A stretch of 64,000 bases of DNA from Bradyrhizobium sp. WBOS07 (lineage in GTDB: Bacteria; Pseudomonadota; Alphaproteobacteria; Rhizobiales; Xanthobacteraceae). This document shows, one piece after another, positions 53,140 through 62,800 of the stretch. Made by a program: the position numbers and the translations under genes. Each line of letters begins with the position of its first letter. The stretch's first letter is position 1. Under the pieces are notes generated by a model. That model ran no database searches. It worked only from the letters and a program-made list of their open reading frames with translations, and was not told the origin of the DNA. The stretch spans positions 1,674,001-1,738,000 of the forward strand of contig NZ_CP029008.1 of NCBI RefSeq assembly GCF_024585165.1, in the 5' to 3' direction.

Positions 53140-53760
53140 TCAGCTCTTCTTCGCAGGCTTGCTCGGGGTCGGGCTGAACAGCTTCTTCAGGTCGTTCAAG
53201 CTTTCCGACAGCCGCGGCCATTCGCAGGAGAAGGAGCCCTTGGCGCAGGGCGCGCCCTTGCGCTGGCCGACGGTCTGCTGCACCTTCGGCCGCTCGACCG
53301 GCACCGGCACGCGGGCGACCTCGGTTCTCAATGCGACCTGCTGGATCTGCCGGGCCTGTTGCTCCTGCTGCTCGCGCTGCTGACGTGCGGTCGCTTGCGC
53401 CGCTTCGTTGTTGCGGCGCTCCCTGGCGAGATAGGCGGTGTAGGCTTCGTCGATCTTCTTCTGTTCCTCCGGCGTCGGATTGGGGCCGGCGATGTCGAAG
53501 GTGCGATCCTGCAGGAAGTCGTAATAGGAATAGCCGCCGCCGGGCTTGCGGCGCCCGGCGAACTTGGCGTTGCAATCGGCGAGCGCGGATGTCTTCTCGG
53601 CCTTGGTCGCAGCCTTCTCGGCGGCGTCGGCGCATTCCTCGAAATCGACTGGCGCGCGCTTCCACCATTGTGCCTGGGCATGCGGCAGCGTCAGCAGAAA
53701 AAATCCTGCTATGGCTACGGGAAACAGCGCCGCACGACGCAATGCGATCACGGACGACAT
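53140..53760 (-). CDS. Exported protein with Gln/Arg-rich coiled-coil segment, unknown function
   Basis: 206 residues. Signal peptide (LFPVAIAGFFLLTLPHAQAQ), a conserved-looking segment CADAAEKAATKAEK...CNAKFAGRRKPGGGYSYYDFLQDR with two cysteines, a charged Gln-rich helix (RQQREQQEQQARQIQQ, about 125-140) and a Cys-containing C-terminus (GAPCAKGSFSCEWP). Probably periplasmic. Two adjacent GANTC sites (53798-53807) lie 38-47 bp upstream. No family recognised. Confidence 0.7.
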   Translation of the reverse strand: MSSVIALRRAALFPVAIAGFFLLTLPHAQAQWWKRAPVDFEECADAAEKAATKAEKTSALADCNAKFAGRRKPGGGYSYYDFLQDRTFDIAGPNPTPEEQKKIDEAYTAYLARERRNNEAAQATARQQREQQEQQARQIQQVALRTEVARVPVPVERPKVQQTVGQRKGAPCAKGSFSCEWPRLSESLNDLKKLFSPTPSKPAKKS

Positions 53761-54004
53761 TCTACGAGAGCATTCCTTGCAAAACTCAACCCAAACTGAG
53801 TCGAGTCGGATTTTTGCCTCTTTATCGCCGGCTTGTCACCCGTGGAACTCGGGAATTTCATGGCTGCGATGCTGACATTTTGTGCTTGACGTGGCGCAGG
53901 AGTCACAGCGCCGCGCCGGCCGGCTGCTACACTTCGCCTTGCGGGCGCCTCACCCGAGGCGACGCCAAATAACACGAACCAAGAACGCGAAATGGAAACG
54001 CCCG

Positions 54005-55522
54005 ATGCTGCTGCCCCTGTCCGACGTGCCGCGCTGGTACGCTGAACGCAAGCCACATGGCACGATCGCCGTCCGTCATGGGCAGGACACGCTGACATGG
54101 GACGAACTCGAGCGCGGCGCCAACCGGCGCGCGCGGGCGTTCGCGGCCAAGGGCGTCAAGCCCGGCGATTTCGTTGCGATCGGCTTGCCGAACGGCAATG
54201 CGTTCTTCGAGACCTCGTTCGCGGTGTGGAAGTGCGGGGCAACGCCGACCTCGCTATCGTGGCGGCTGCCGCGCGGCGAAGCGGCCGCGGTGCTCGACAT
54301 CCTCAAGCCAGCGCTGGTGGTCGGCGGCGAAGCCGACTGGAACGCGCCGAACCGTTTGCCGGGGGATTTCGTGCCGGAGGGATTTTCGGACGAGCCGCTC
54401 AATCCCCCGGTGGCGCGCTACTGGAAGGCGATGACCTCGGGCGGCTCGACCGGGCGGCCAAAAGTGATCCTCGATCATCATCCGGCGGTGACCGACACGG
54501 TCGCGCCGCCGCCGCTCAACATCCCCTTCGGAGTCTCGCTGCTCAATCCCGGCCCGCTCTATCACAACGCGCCGTTCATCGTGTCGCACTACGCGCTGTT
54601 CACCGGCGGCAAGCTCACCGGTCTTGCCAGGTTCGACGCCGAGGAGACGCTGCGGCAGATCGAGCGCGAGCGCGTGCAATGGGTCAATTTCGTGCCGACC
54701 ATGATGCATCGGATCTGGGCGCTGCCAGAACACGTGCGCAACGCTTACGACCTGTCGAGCCTGCAGACCGTCTTCCACATGGCCGCGCCGATGCCGCCGT
54801 GGCTGAAGGAGAACTGGATCGGCTGGCTCGGACCCGAGCGGATCTGGGAGCTCTATGGCGGCACCGAGCGGCAGGGCGCCTGCATCATCTCCGGCGCGGA
54901 ATGGCTGACGCACAAGGGCTCGGTCGGCAAGATCGGCGACATGGCGAAGCTGCGCATCATCGGCGAGGACGGCAACGACGTCGCGCCAGGCGAGACCGGG
55001 GAGATCTATTTCCTCAACAATGACGGTAAGGATGCGACCTATCACTATCTCGGCGCCGAGCCGAAGCGTCGTGCCGACGGCTGGGAATCGCTCGGCGACA
55101 TCGGCCGGCTGGATGCGGACGGCTATCTCTATCTCGGTGATCGCCTCGCCGACATGGTGCTGCGCGGCGGTGCCAACATCTATCCGGCCGAGGTCGAGGC
55201 CGCCGTCTCCGAGGCTCCCGGCGTGCGCTCCTGCGTCGTGGTCGGACTGCCCGATCCGGAATTGGGCCAGCGCGTGCATGCCATCATCGAGCCGGAGGGC
55301 GATGCGAATGGCCAGGCCATCGCCGACGGCATGGCGGACTTTCTCAAGGACCGGCTCAGCCGCTACAAGCATCCCGAGAGCTTCGAGTTTGTCAGCGTCC
55401 CGCCGCGCGATGATTCGGGCAAGGTTCGCAGAACATTGTTGCGCGACGAGCGCGCGGCGTGGATGAAGGAAGGGCGTGCTTTCCGGATTTGGCCGATGAA
55501 GACGCGGGCGCCCGCCGAATAA
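54005..55522 (+). CDS. AMP-dependent acyl-CoA synthetase/ligase
   Basis: 505 residues, ANL superfamily. The P-loop-like motif TSGGSTGRPK (about 140) binds ATP, YGGTERQG (about 283) is the A5-type motif, and YLGDRLADMVLRGGANIYPAEVE (about 378-400) is the hinge with the conserved aspartate. The end SGKVRRTLLRDER carries the catalytic lysine equivalent. The acid substrate is not evident. The ATG at 54005 lies next to GGAAA. It starts a plus-strand group with RraA-like, cupin and Bug genes. Confidence 0.88.
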   Translation: MLLPLSDVPRWYAERKPHGTIAVRHGQDTLTWDELERGANRRARAFAAKGVKPGDFVAIGLPNGNAFFETSFAVWKCGATPTSLSWRLPRGEAAAVLDILKPALVVGGEADWNAPNRLPGDFVPEGFSDEPLNPPVARYWKAMTSGGSTGRPKVILDHHPAVTDTVAPPPLNIPFGVSLLNPGPLYHNAPFIVSHYALFTGGKLTGLARFDAEETLRQIERERVQWVNFVPTMMHRIWALPEHVRNAYDLSSLQTVFHMAAPMPPWLKENWIGWLGPERIWELYGGTERQGACIISGAEWLTHKGSVGKIGDMAKLRIIGEDGNDVAPGETGEIYFLNNDGKDATYHYLGAEPKRRADGWESLGDIGRLDADGYLYLGDRLADMVLRGGANIYPAEVEAAVSEAPGVRSCVVVGLPDPELGQRVHAIIEPEGDANGQAIADGMADFLKDRLSRYKHPESFEFVSVPPRDDSGKVRRTLLRDERAAWMKEGRAFRIWPMKTRAPAE

Positions 55523-55541
55523 GAAGGAAGGACCAAGGGAT

Positions 55542-56180
55542 ATGACGATCACCATCGCCGCCAACAGCGTGCCGAAGCCGCCGGCCGAGATCATCGAGGG
55601 TTTTCGGGACGCGCCGACCTCGGTGATTTCAGACAATCTGGCCCGGCTGCCGGGCGCGGTCGGGCTGAAACCCTATCATCGCGGGGCTAAGCTGGTGGGC
55701 ACGGCCTTCACCGTGCGCACCCGTCCGGGCGACAATCTCGCCATCCATCGTGCGCTCGAGCTGGTCGGTCCCGGCGACGTCATCGTGGTCGATGGCGGCG
55801 GCGACGAGACGCGGGCGCTGGTCGGCGAGATCATGAAGAACATCGCGCAATGGCGAAAGTCCGAAGGCTATGTGATCGACGGCGCCATTCGCGACGTCGC
55901 CGCGTTCGCGGCCGATGACTTTCCCTGCTACGCCCGCGCCGTGATCCATCGTGGTCCCTACAAGAGCGGGCCGGGCGAGATCAACGTGCCCGTGTCGATC
56001 GGCGGCAGCGTGATTGCGCCCGGCGACATCGTGGTCGGCGACGAGGACGGCGTGGTGTCGTTTCCCGCCGCGGGGGCCGCGGCGCTGCTGCAAGCCGTGC
56101 GGACCCAGGTCGCGCGCGAGGAGGAGACCCTGAAGGCGATCCGCGAGGGCCACTACAAGGGCTCTTACGGCAAGTCCTGA
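55542..56180 (+). CDS. RraA-like / HMG aldolase family protein
   Basis: 212 residues. The RraA fold is shown by APTSVISDNLARLPGAVGL, VVDGGGDETRALVGEIM, VIDGAIRDV and the C-terminal GDIVVGDEDGVVSFPA. Members are 4-hydroxy-4-methyl-2-oxoglutarate/oxaloacetate aldolases or RNase E regulators; in a catabolic context with a ligase and a Bug binding protein, an aldolase or decarboxylase role is more plausible. AAGGGAT precedes the ATG at 55542, 19 bp after the ligase gene. Confidence 0.82.
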   Translation: MTITIAANSVPKPPAEIIEGFRDAPTSVISDNLARLPGAVGLKPYHRGAKLVGTAFTVRTRPGDNLAIHRALELVGPGDVIVVDGGGDETRALVGEIMKNIAQWRKSEGYVIDGAIRDVAAFAADDFPCYARAVIHRGPYKSGPGEINVPVSIGGSVIAPGDIVVGDEDGVVSFPAAGAAALLQAVRTQVAREEETLKAIREGHYKGSYGKS

Positions 56181-56207
56181 TCGAACGAGCATGAAGGAGA
56201 GAATGGC

Positions 56208-56579
56208 GTGAGCCAGAAGGACGAATTCCACAACATCGACGATCCCAGCGACGGCCTCTTCCGCGAGCTCGCCGCCGGCGTGACCACGCGCATCTTCTCC
56301 GGCGAGCAGGCGATGCTGTCGGTGGTGACGCTGGCGCCGCATGCGCAAGGCACGCTGCACCATCATCCCGAGGAGCAATGGGGCGTGCTGCTGGACGGCT
56401 CCGCCATCCGCGTCCAGGGCGATGAGGAAATTCCGGTGAAAAAGGGCGATTTCTGGCGCTCGCCTGGCAACGTGCCGCACACCATGCGCGCCGGCCCGGA
56501 TGGGGCCCGGGTGCTGGACATTTTCAGTCCGCCTCGGCCAGAATACAAGAAAGCGGGGTCGGGCTTCGGCACGAGCTGA
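56208..56579 (+). CDS. Cupin-domain protein
   Basis: 123 residues from GTG 56208 (AAGGAGA upstream). Cupin motif 1 HHHPEEQWGVLLDG (about residues 48-61) and motif 2 PGNVPHTMRAG (about 91) give a metal site of histidines and a glutamate. Function could be a small isomerase or dioxygenase, or a regulatory sensor. 27 bp after the RraA gene, so in the same operon. Confidence 0.85.
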   Translation: MSQKDEFHNIDDPSDGLFRELAAGVTTRIFSGEQAMLSVVTLAPHAQGTLHHHPEEQWGVLLDGSAIRVQGDEEIPVKKGDFWRSPGNVPHTMRAGPDGARVLDIFSPPRPEYKKAGSGFGTS

Positions 56580-56659
56580 AGCGCTTCCCGCTTTAAGCTA
56601 GTTTTGAGCATGATCTTGTCGGAAAACCGTTGCACGCTTTTCCGGATCACGCTTCAGCG
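56576..56659. repeat. Inverted repeat TGAAGCG...CGCTTCA (family F)
   Basis: TGAAGCG at 56577-56583 and CGCTTCA at 56650-56656, with GAGCATGATCTTGTCGGAAAACCG and TTTTCCGGATCACGC inside. It resembles a common rhizobial intergenic element. Lies between the cupin and Bug genes. Confidence 0.65.
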
Positions 56660-56703
56660 TCAAGAGCAAAAAAGCCGGGCGCTGAAATCAAAGGGAGGGG
56701 ACC

Positions 56704-57660
56704 ATGACGATCACACGACGCACGCTCCTGGCCGCGCCGGCCATTCTCGCAATGACGCCGGCGATGGCGCAAGGGAGCAAGATCACGCTGGTCGTGCCGT
56801 TCCCGCCGGGCGGCTCGACCGACGCGATGGCGCGGCTGCTGCAGAGCAGCCTGCAAACCAAGCTCAATCGCATCGTCGTGGTGGAGAACAAGTCGGGCGC
56901 TGCCGGGGCGCTCGGCGCGGCGCAGGTCGCCAAGAGCCCGGCGGACGGCTCGACCTTCCTGGTCACGTTCGATTCCCATGCGGTGATCCCGTCGATCCTC
57001 GACAAGCCGCCGCTGGATGTCGAGCGCGAGCTGATGCCGGTGCTGCTGATCGGCACCGCGCCCTACGTGATCGCGGCCGGCGCCGACCGCCCCTACAAGA
57101 GCTTTGCCGACGTCGTGGCCGCCTGCAAGGCAACGCCGGGCGCGGTAAAATACGCCTCGGTCGGCATCGGCACGCTCGGCCATCTCGCCATGACGGTGCT
57201 CGGCAGCAAGGCCGGGGTCGAGATAACCCACGTGCCCTATCGCGGCGGCGGGCCGGCGATGAACGACGTGCTCGGCGGTCATGTCGATCTCATCGCGGGA
57301 TCGGCGGCGCTGGTCGCCGCCCAGCTCGGCACCAACATGCTGCGGCCGATCCTGCAGCTCGGCCGCGAGCGGCTGGCGGCCCTGCCTGACACTCAGACCG
57401 CGATCGAGGCGGGCTTTCCCGATTTCGAGACGCTGGCCTGGTGGGGCATCTTCGCGCCCGCAGGCACGCCGCCCGACGTCGTCGCAGCCTTCGCGACCGC
57501 GTCCAAGGAGACCCTGAGCCAGCCTGCGACCGCCACCCAGCTGAAGGAGACGCAGCACATGACGCTGCTGCTCCAGGACGGCGCCGCCTTCAAGACCTTC
57601 TTCGACAAGCAGGTCGCCACTTGGGGCAAGGTGGTGAAGGACAACAATATCAGGGCGTAG
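56704..57660 (+). CDS. Bug-family tripartite tricarboxylate transporter substrate-binding protein
   Basis: 318 residues. A Tat-like N-terminus (TRRTLLAAPAILAMTPAMA|QG) leads into the Bug signature VPFPPGGSTDAMARLL and IVVVENKSGAAGALGAAQVAKS, with HVPYRGGGPAMNDVLGGHVDL and GWWGIFAP-type blocks. It captures a carboxylate in the periplasm. No membrane TctA/TctB components are nearby, as is usual for the many orphan Bug proteins in Burkholderiales and rhizobia. GGAGGGG precedes the ATG. It follows the cupin gene in the same direction. Confidence 0.92.
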   Translation: MTITRRTLLAAPAILAMTPAMAQGSKITLVVPFPPGGSTDAMARLLQSSLQTKLNRIVVVENKSGAAGALGAAQVAKSPADGSTFLVTFDSHAVIPSILDKPPLDVERELMPVLLIGTAPYVIAAGADRPYKSFADVVAACKATPGAVKYASVGIGTLGHLAMTVLGSKAGVEITHVPYRGGGPAMNDVLGGHVDLIAGSAALVAAQLGTNMLRPILQLGRERLAALPDTQTAIEAGFPDFETLAWWGIFAPAGTPPDVVAAFATASKETLSQPATATQLKETQHMTLLLQDGAAFKTFFDKQVATWGKVVKDNNIRA

Positions 57661-57766
57661 CTGGCCGGGCCGCGGTCCTTGCGCATTGGTCCGGGCAGAG
57701 GGCTTCCGATCCCGCCGCCGCTTTGATATGTACACCCAGGCAACCCGTCCGTGCGGCGGGTTCCGC

Positions 57767-57843
57767 GGTCCCGTAGCTCAGCCGGATAGAGCGACGGTTT
57801 CCTAAACCGTAGGTCGGAAGTTCGAGTCTTCCCGGGATCGCCA
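57767..57843 (+). tRNA. tRNA-Arg (anticodon CCU)
   Basis: Full cloverleaf: acceptor GGTCCCG (57767-57773) with CGGGATC (57833-57839, G2-U71 wobble), D arm with AGCTCAGCCGGATAGAGC, anticodon stem ACGGT/ACCGT with loop TTCCTAA (anticodon CCT), T arm GGAAG/CTTCC with loop TTCGAGT, and CCA encoded in the genome. It reads AGG codons. tRNA-Arg genes of this type are frequent integration sites. Confidence 0.96.
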
Positions 57844-58383
57844 TTCTTTCTAGTCCCTGCCAGCCATTAGCTATCAGAATGAAGCGGATTCGCTCTGCCG
57901 GCAGCGGATGGGCGACGCAATTGCAGGCATGCGGTCGCGGCTGCAATTGAGTCGGGCCCGCGACGTCATGGCCGTGTGGCTAACGCCCCCCGGGCGGTGG
58001 CCCCGACTGGTGCGCGCAGTACGCCGCTGATGATTGGCGAAGCGAGGGCCGGCGACGTGAGGTCGCAACAAATATTAGTATGGACAGACATCACAGCAGG
58101 TCGCCGCTCATTTAAATAACGCGCTCGATCGAGAATTTAATCCTGATCATTAGTTTTCAGTTCGGCGATAATATTAATTTGGGCGGCGGCAGGAATTGCG
58201 GCTGCGAGATTAAAAAACTCCATGCTCGGGTCAATGAATCGTCCCAAAAAAGGCGCGTGCGAATTCGAACACGCGGCTGATGGGGCGGCAAAGGACCAAC
58301 TCAAGTTGGACTGAGCCGCGACGTATCGATCAGTATGCGCATGAAACTCAGTCTGCGCTGCATTGCTCAGGGGATGAACAAAC
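57844..58383. other. AT-richer intergenic strip after tRNA-Arg, no gene called
   Basis: 540 bp. From about 58060 the sequence is clearly poorer in GC (CAAATATTAG, TCATTTAAATAACG, GATAATATTAATTTGG) than its neighbours. It contains a short dyad CCAACT/AGTTGG at 58296-58309. A minus-strand ORF (58137-58469) overlaps the next gene's start and has no family resemblance. No duplicated tRNA 3' end (attachment site) was seen. Confidence 0.4.
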
Positions 58384-59808
58384 ATGGCAATTGCTGGATT
58401 TCCAGACGCGAATAGCACCGGTCTTCCTGATGGCGTTATCCTGACTCCATCGGGCGACGTAACTATCACTCAACCAGGTGCCGTAATCGACGCTCTCGAT
58501 GTCAAAGGCACCATTACGGTCCTGGCCGATAACGTCACGATTCAGAATACTCGCATCACGTCCAGCGATTGGACAGGAATCTGGATCAAGGATGGCATTA
58601 CAGGAACTGTCGTCAAGGACAGCGAGATTTTAAACGTTGGAAGTAGCCCAGATGGCGCGAACGGCATCGTCGGGTCCGGCACATTCCTGCGCAACGACAT
58701 CCATGACGTGGAGAACGGTATTATCGTCACCGGTTCGAGCCTCGTCCAAGACAATTATATCCATGATATGAATGCGCCGGATGTGCGTCTCGGCACGTCC
58801 TTGGGCGGTCCGCACTACGATGGCATTGAGATCGACGGCGGCGTTTCAGACGTCGTCATTCGGCACAACACGGTCATCAACGAGAACAGCTACGTCTCGG
58901 CCGTGATGATCAATAATGACTTCGGTCCGGTTTCCAACATTCAGGTGGACGGCAACTATCTTGCGGGGGGCGGCTATACCCTTTACTCCGATGGCAGCTT
59001 CAGCAGCACCGACAAGATTTCCGGCGTCTTGTTCACCAACAACGAGCTCGGGCAGGGCAAGTGGGGTTACTATTACTTCAGGGACAACACGCCCGTCCTG
59101 ACGAACAACGACGAACTCGGCACGGGATGGCAGACGTCGTCTCCGACGACGCCCCCCTCAACGCCCGAAGTCCCGGCAGCGCCGGCCATCGCATCCTGGT
59201 CGCCCGATACGGGCAAGACTGGCGACGGCATCACTGACGCCAATCAGATCACTCTGCACGGCACCGCCGCGGCTGGCAGCATCGTGAAAGTCTATGACGG
59301 TTCGACGCAAATCGGTACGGCGACCGCGACCTCGACCGGAACCTGGGACTATATCACCAAGGTCTTGACCGATGCTAAGCACACGCTGACGGCGACCGCG
59401 ACCAACTCGTCGGGTCAAACCAGCGCGGCATCGGCTGCGGTGGCGGTCATTGTCGACACCAAGGCGCCAGCTGCACCGACGATCGCGAGCGACACTGTCA
59501 ACTCTGCCAACCAGGTCGTTCTGTCGGGGACCGCTGAAGCGAACAGCACGATCGCAGTAGGCTCCCTCTCCCGCTTGCGGGGGAGGGAGCCTACTGCCGA
59601 TGCCGCGACGGCGTTGCGCACCATATGCGATAGCCCCGCCCGCAAGCGGGAGAGGTGCACCGAGCCCGTGGCTTGTTCTGTCTGCCTAAAGCTATTGGTC
59701 TTTAATGCGCGGCCGATGCCGACCGCTTGGCCGCGACCGGCTTCGGCGCCGGCTTGGCGCTCGCCTGCGGCGCGCTGTCCCAGCCGCCGTTCGGGGCCGG
59801 AACATTGA
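58384..59808 (+). CDS. Right-handed beta-helix protein with Ig-like repeats, truncated by a palindromic element
   Basis: The frame gives 474 residues, but only about the first 390 look native. Residues 1-255 form a parallel beta-helix (NVTIQNTRITSS, SLVQDNYIHDM, VVIRHNTVI) like pectate-lyase-fold adhesins or carbohydrate binders; 262-357 is one bacterial Ig-like repeat (ANQITLHGTAAAGSIVKVYDG...IGTATATSTGTWDY). A second repeat starts (PAAPTIASDTVNSANQVVLSG) and is cut after STIAV by the hairpin at 59556. The remaining C-terminus is translated repeat DNA and overlaps the 3' end of the podJ-like gene. There is no signal peptide, as in type I-secreted proteins. Codon usage is less GC-rich than its neighbours. 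Confidence 0.65.
   Translation: MAIAGFPDANSTGLPDGVILTPSGDVTITQPGAVIDALDVKGTITVLADNVTIQNTRITSSDWTGIWIKDGITGTVVKDSEILNVGSSPDGANGIVGSGTFLRNDIHDVENGIIVTGSSLVQDNYIHDMNAPDVRLGTSLGGPHYDGIEIDGGVSDVVIRHNTVINENSYVSAVMINNDFGPVSNIQVDGNYLAGGGYTLYSDGSFSSTDKISGVLFTNNELGQGKWGYYYFRDNTPVLTNNDELGTGWQTSSPTTPPSTPEVPAAPAIASWSPDTGKTGDGITDANQITLHGTAAAGSIVKVYDGSTQIGTATATSTGTWDYITKVLTDAKHTLTATATNSSGQTSAASAAVAVIVDTKAPAAPTIASDTVNSANQVVLSGTAEANSTIAVGSLSRLRGREPTADAATALRTICDSPARKRERCTEPVACSVCLKLLVFNARPMPTAWPRPASAPAWRSPAARCPSRRSGPEH
59556..59655. repeat. 40-bp near-perfect palindrome plus second arm (family C, copy 3)
   Basis: Arms AGTAGGCTCCCTCTCCCGC (59556-59574) and GCGGGGGAGGGAGCCTACT (59577-59595), 19 bp with one G-T pair; a second CCCGCCCGCAAGCGGGAGAG block follows at 59636-59655. 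It interrupts the Ig-like repeat of the preceding gene. Confidence 0.85.
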
Positions 59809-62800
59809 CGGCATCGTCCGGCTGCGGCTCGGCCGCAAAAGTCTGGATCGCGAGCTTGGCGGCGGCGAGCGATTGCGGATCGAGCCGCTTGGCGACGTCG
59901 TCGCGCTTGCCGGCGGCGTCGGCATCGCCCTGCGCGGCCGCAAGGCTGAACCATTTGTAGGACTCGGCGAGGTTCTGTTCGACGCCGATGCCGCGGGCAT
60001 AGAGGATGCCGAGGTTGAACTGGCTGTCGGCGACGCCGCGATCGGCCGCTTTCCGGAACCACTGCGCCGCGCTCTTGTAATTGGCCCCGCGTCCGCCGCC
60101 ATCGGCATCGAGCACCGCGAGATTGTGCATCGCCTTGGCGTTGCCGCGCTCGGCGGCCTGGGTGTAGTAGCGGCGGGCGATGTCGGCGTCCTTCTTCACG
60201 CCCAAGCCCTTCTCGTAGAGCGTGCCGAGGCGGAAGGTCGCGGGCACGACGCCGGCCTGTGCCGCGCGGTCGTACCATTTGGCGGCTTCGTCGTAGTTGG
60301 TGGCAACGCCCTTGCCTTCGGCAAAGCGCATGCCGACCTCGTAGGCCGCGGTCGGATCGCCCTTCATCGCGGCGCTGCGCAAGGCGGGGCCGCCGATGCC
60401 GTCGGGCAGCTTCTCGCTCGGCGGCACCTGGATGACGCCGAGCTTGGCGCGGCTCGTGCCCGACAGCGCGCCGGTGATGTCGCTGCTTGCCGGCGGCGGC
60501 ACCGCTGCGGCGGGCGCCGCCGGAATTTCGACCGAGGCCGAGTTGCCGGGATTGGTAGCGGGCGCCGGCGCGGAATTGTTCTGGGATTGCCGGCCGATCG
60601 GCGTCGGCGAGGTCATCGATGGCGTGACCTGCTCGGGCGTCGCGGGCTTGTTCTCGATCGCCGGCGGTGGCGACGGGGCCTGCGGCGCGGGCTGGCTGGA
60701 GGTGTTGTCCATGGCCTGCGGCGCCGGCGGCGGGCTGCCCTCGAGCAGGTTCATCGCCATCTTGAAGGTGCCGAGCACGATCACAACCACGCTCGCGCCG
60801 ACCAGCAGCGAGCGGATCTTCGAGCTGATGGTCGAGCTGCCGTCCTTGCCCTTGTCCTTGCCGCGATCGGCGCCGGCTTTGGCACCGCGCGCCGGCTTCT
60901 CCGGCTGCGCGGCGGCGGCCTGGGCCGCGCGGCGGGCGGCCGCGATGAAGCTCGACGACGAGACCGGCTCTTTCGCAGCGGCAGGAATGCCACTGATCGC
61001 GCTCTCGGAGGCGGCGATGCGCTCCGACGGCGTGGCGGCGCGTCCACCTGGCCGTGTCCCCGGCTCGAGCGGATGATCCGGCGGCAATTCCGGTGCGAGC
61101 GCGGCGCGGGCGGGCGCCGTATGCGGCTCCAGGATCTCGCTGATCGCACGCGGCGGAACCGGCGGCACCGGCGGCGGCGCGGCGGGAGCAGCGGCATGGA
61201 ATTCACGCGGCGCGGCGGCGAAGGCGGCCTGCGCGCCCTGCATCGCGGCGGGATTCGGCAGCTCGGGCTTGGGATCGTATTTCGGCTGCTGCGCTTGCGG
61301 CCGCGGCTCGCGCGCGACAGGCGGGGGCTCCATGGCAGCAGGCATGGGAGCGGCCATGTGAGCAGCTATGGGAGCAGCCATCGGCTGCGGCGCAGCGGCC
61401 GGCGGCGCCGTACGCACTGCGCGCAGGTCGCCCTCGATCATGGACAGGCGATCGACGACATGGCCGAGCGCGCTGTGGACGGCGTCGAGCGAGTCCTGGG
61501 TGCTCCGGTTGGTCTCGGCCTGGCTGAAGCGGATGTCGGACAGCTCGCGCTTGACCAGATCGACCATTCCGGAATCGACGGGGGCCGCATTGCGGCTCTC
61601 GGCCAGCGCGGAATAAGTCGCCTGCTGCCGCTCCAGGTGCCGGAGGATGTCGTGCAGCCCGTCCTCGACGCGGCTCAGATTGCCGTTGCGCGGGTCGGAG
61701 GCGGCTTCGATCCGCTCCAGCAGGTAGGAGACGCGCTGCTCCAGATGCGCGAAGGTCGAGGCGGAATCGTTGCCGACCTGCATGCGGTCGAAACGGTCCG
61801 ACAACGCCCGGATCGCGGCTTCCAGATGCTCGGTGCTTTCGGACGGCTGCGGCCGCTCGCGGGTTTCCAGCGCCGCGGTGAGCGCGGCGATGCGCTGCTC
61901 CAGCACTGCGAAGCTGTCGCCCTGGCCGGAGGCGCGGGTGACCTGGTCGACCTTGGAGGACAGCAGCTGCACGTCTTCGGACAGGCGGGCCAGCGCTTCG
62001 TTGGAGGCGACGTTGGAGACGATGCCGCGCAGCGCCGCGATCGCGCTCTCGAGCTGGTGCACCGTCGAGGGATCGTCATTGGCGCGCAGGATCAGATCGA
62101 GCTTGGCGCCGAGATTGCGGATCGCCTCGTCATAGCCGGTGAGCTGCTCGGCCGGCGTCAGCGTGCGCAGCACCTGCTTGATGTCGGACAGCGCATGCTC
62201 GATGCCCGACAGCACCTGGCCGTCGGTGCCGTTGGACCGCGTCTCGTCGATGCGCCGATGCAGCGAGCGGATCTCGTTCTCGATCGATTCGATCGCGCGC
62301 CGCGGCATCGCCTCGGTGATGGCGGTCCGGATCTCGGCGAGCTCGCTGCGGAAAGCGTTGATCGCCTGCTCGGTAGTGTCGGGGCGCTGCAGCGCTTCGA
62401 TCTGGCTCGTGATCTTGAGCAGATGGCGCTCGAGCGAGGAGAAGTCCGGCCCCGGCGCTGGTGGCGGCGGCGCATAGGCAGGCGCGGCCGGCGCCATCGG
62501 GGGCGCATAAGGAGCAGCCGAAGGCGCAATCGACGGCGCGGCGCGCGGCGGCATCTGCCGCGGCGCAAAACCGTCGAGCTCGCTCTGGCGCGCGGTGATC
62601 TCGGCGACGGCGACGTCGAACGAGGCGGGGCTCAAGGGTGGGGCGTTGCGATAGACCTGCGCTGCCGCGCGCTCGACCGCATCGGCCTGGCGCTGGCGCG
62701 TCTCGACGGGCGAGGGCGCAGGTGCCGGGCGCGGCGCCTGAGGCTGCTGCGGGCGGGAGATCTGCGACAGCCGCGCATCGAGCCGCGAGATCGCGTCGTT

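Noticed and set aside
57767-58383. Integrated island with attachment sites next to tRNA-Arg
   Set aside because: No integrase and no second copy of the tRNA 3' end were seen in the window.
58137-58469. 110-codon minus-strand ORF in the strip after tRNA-Arg
   Set aside because: It overlaps the start of the beta-helix gene, has no ribosome binding site and no recognisable similarity.
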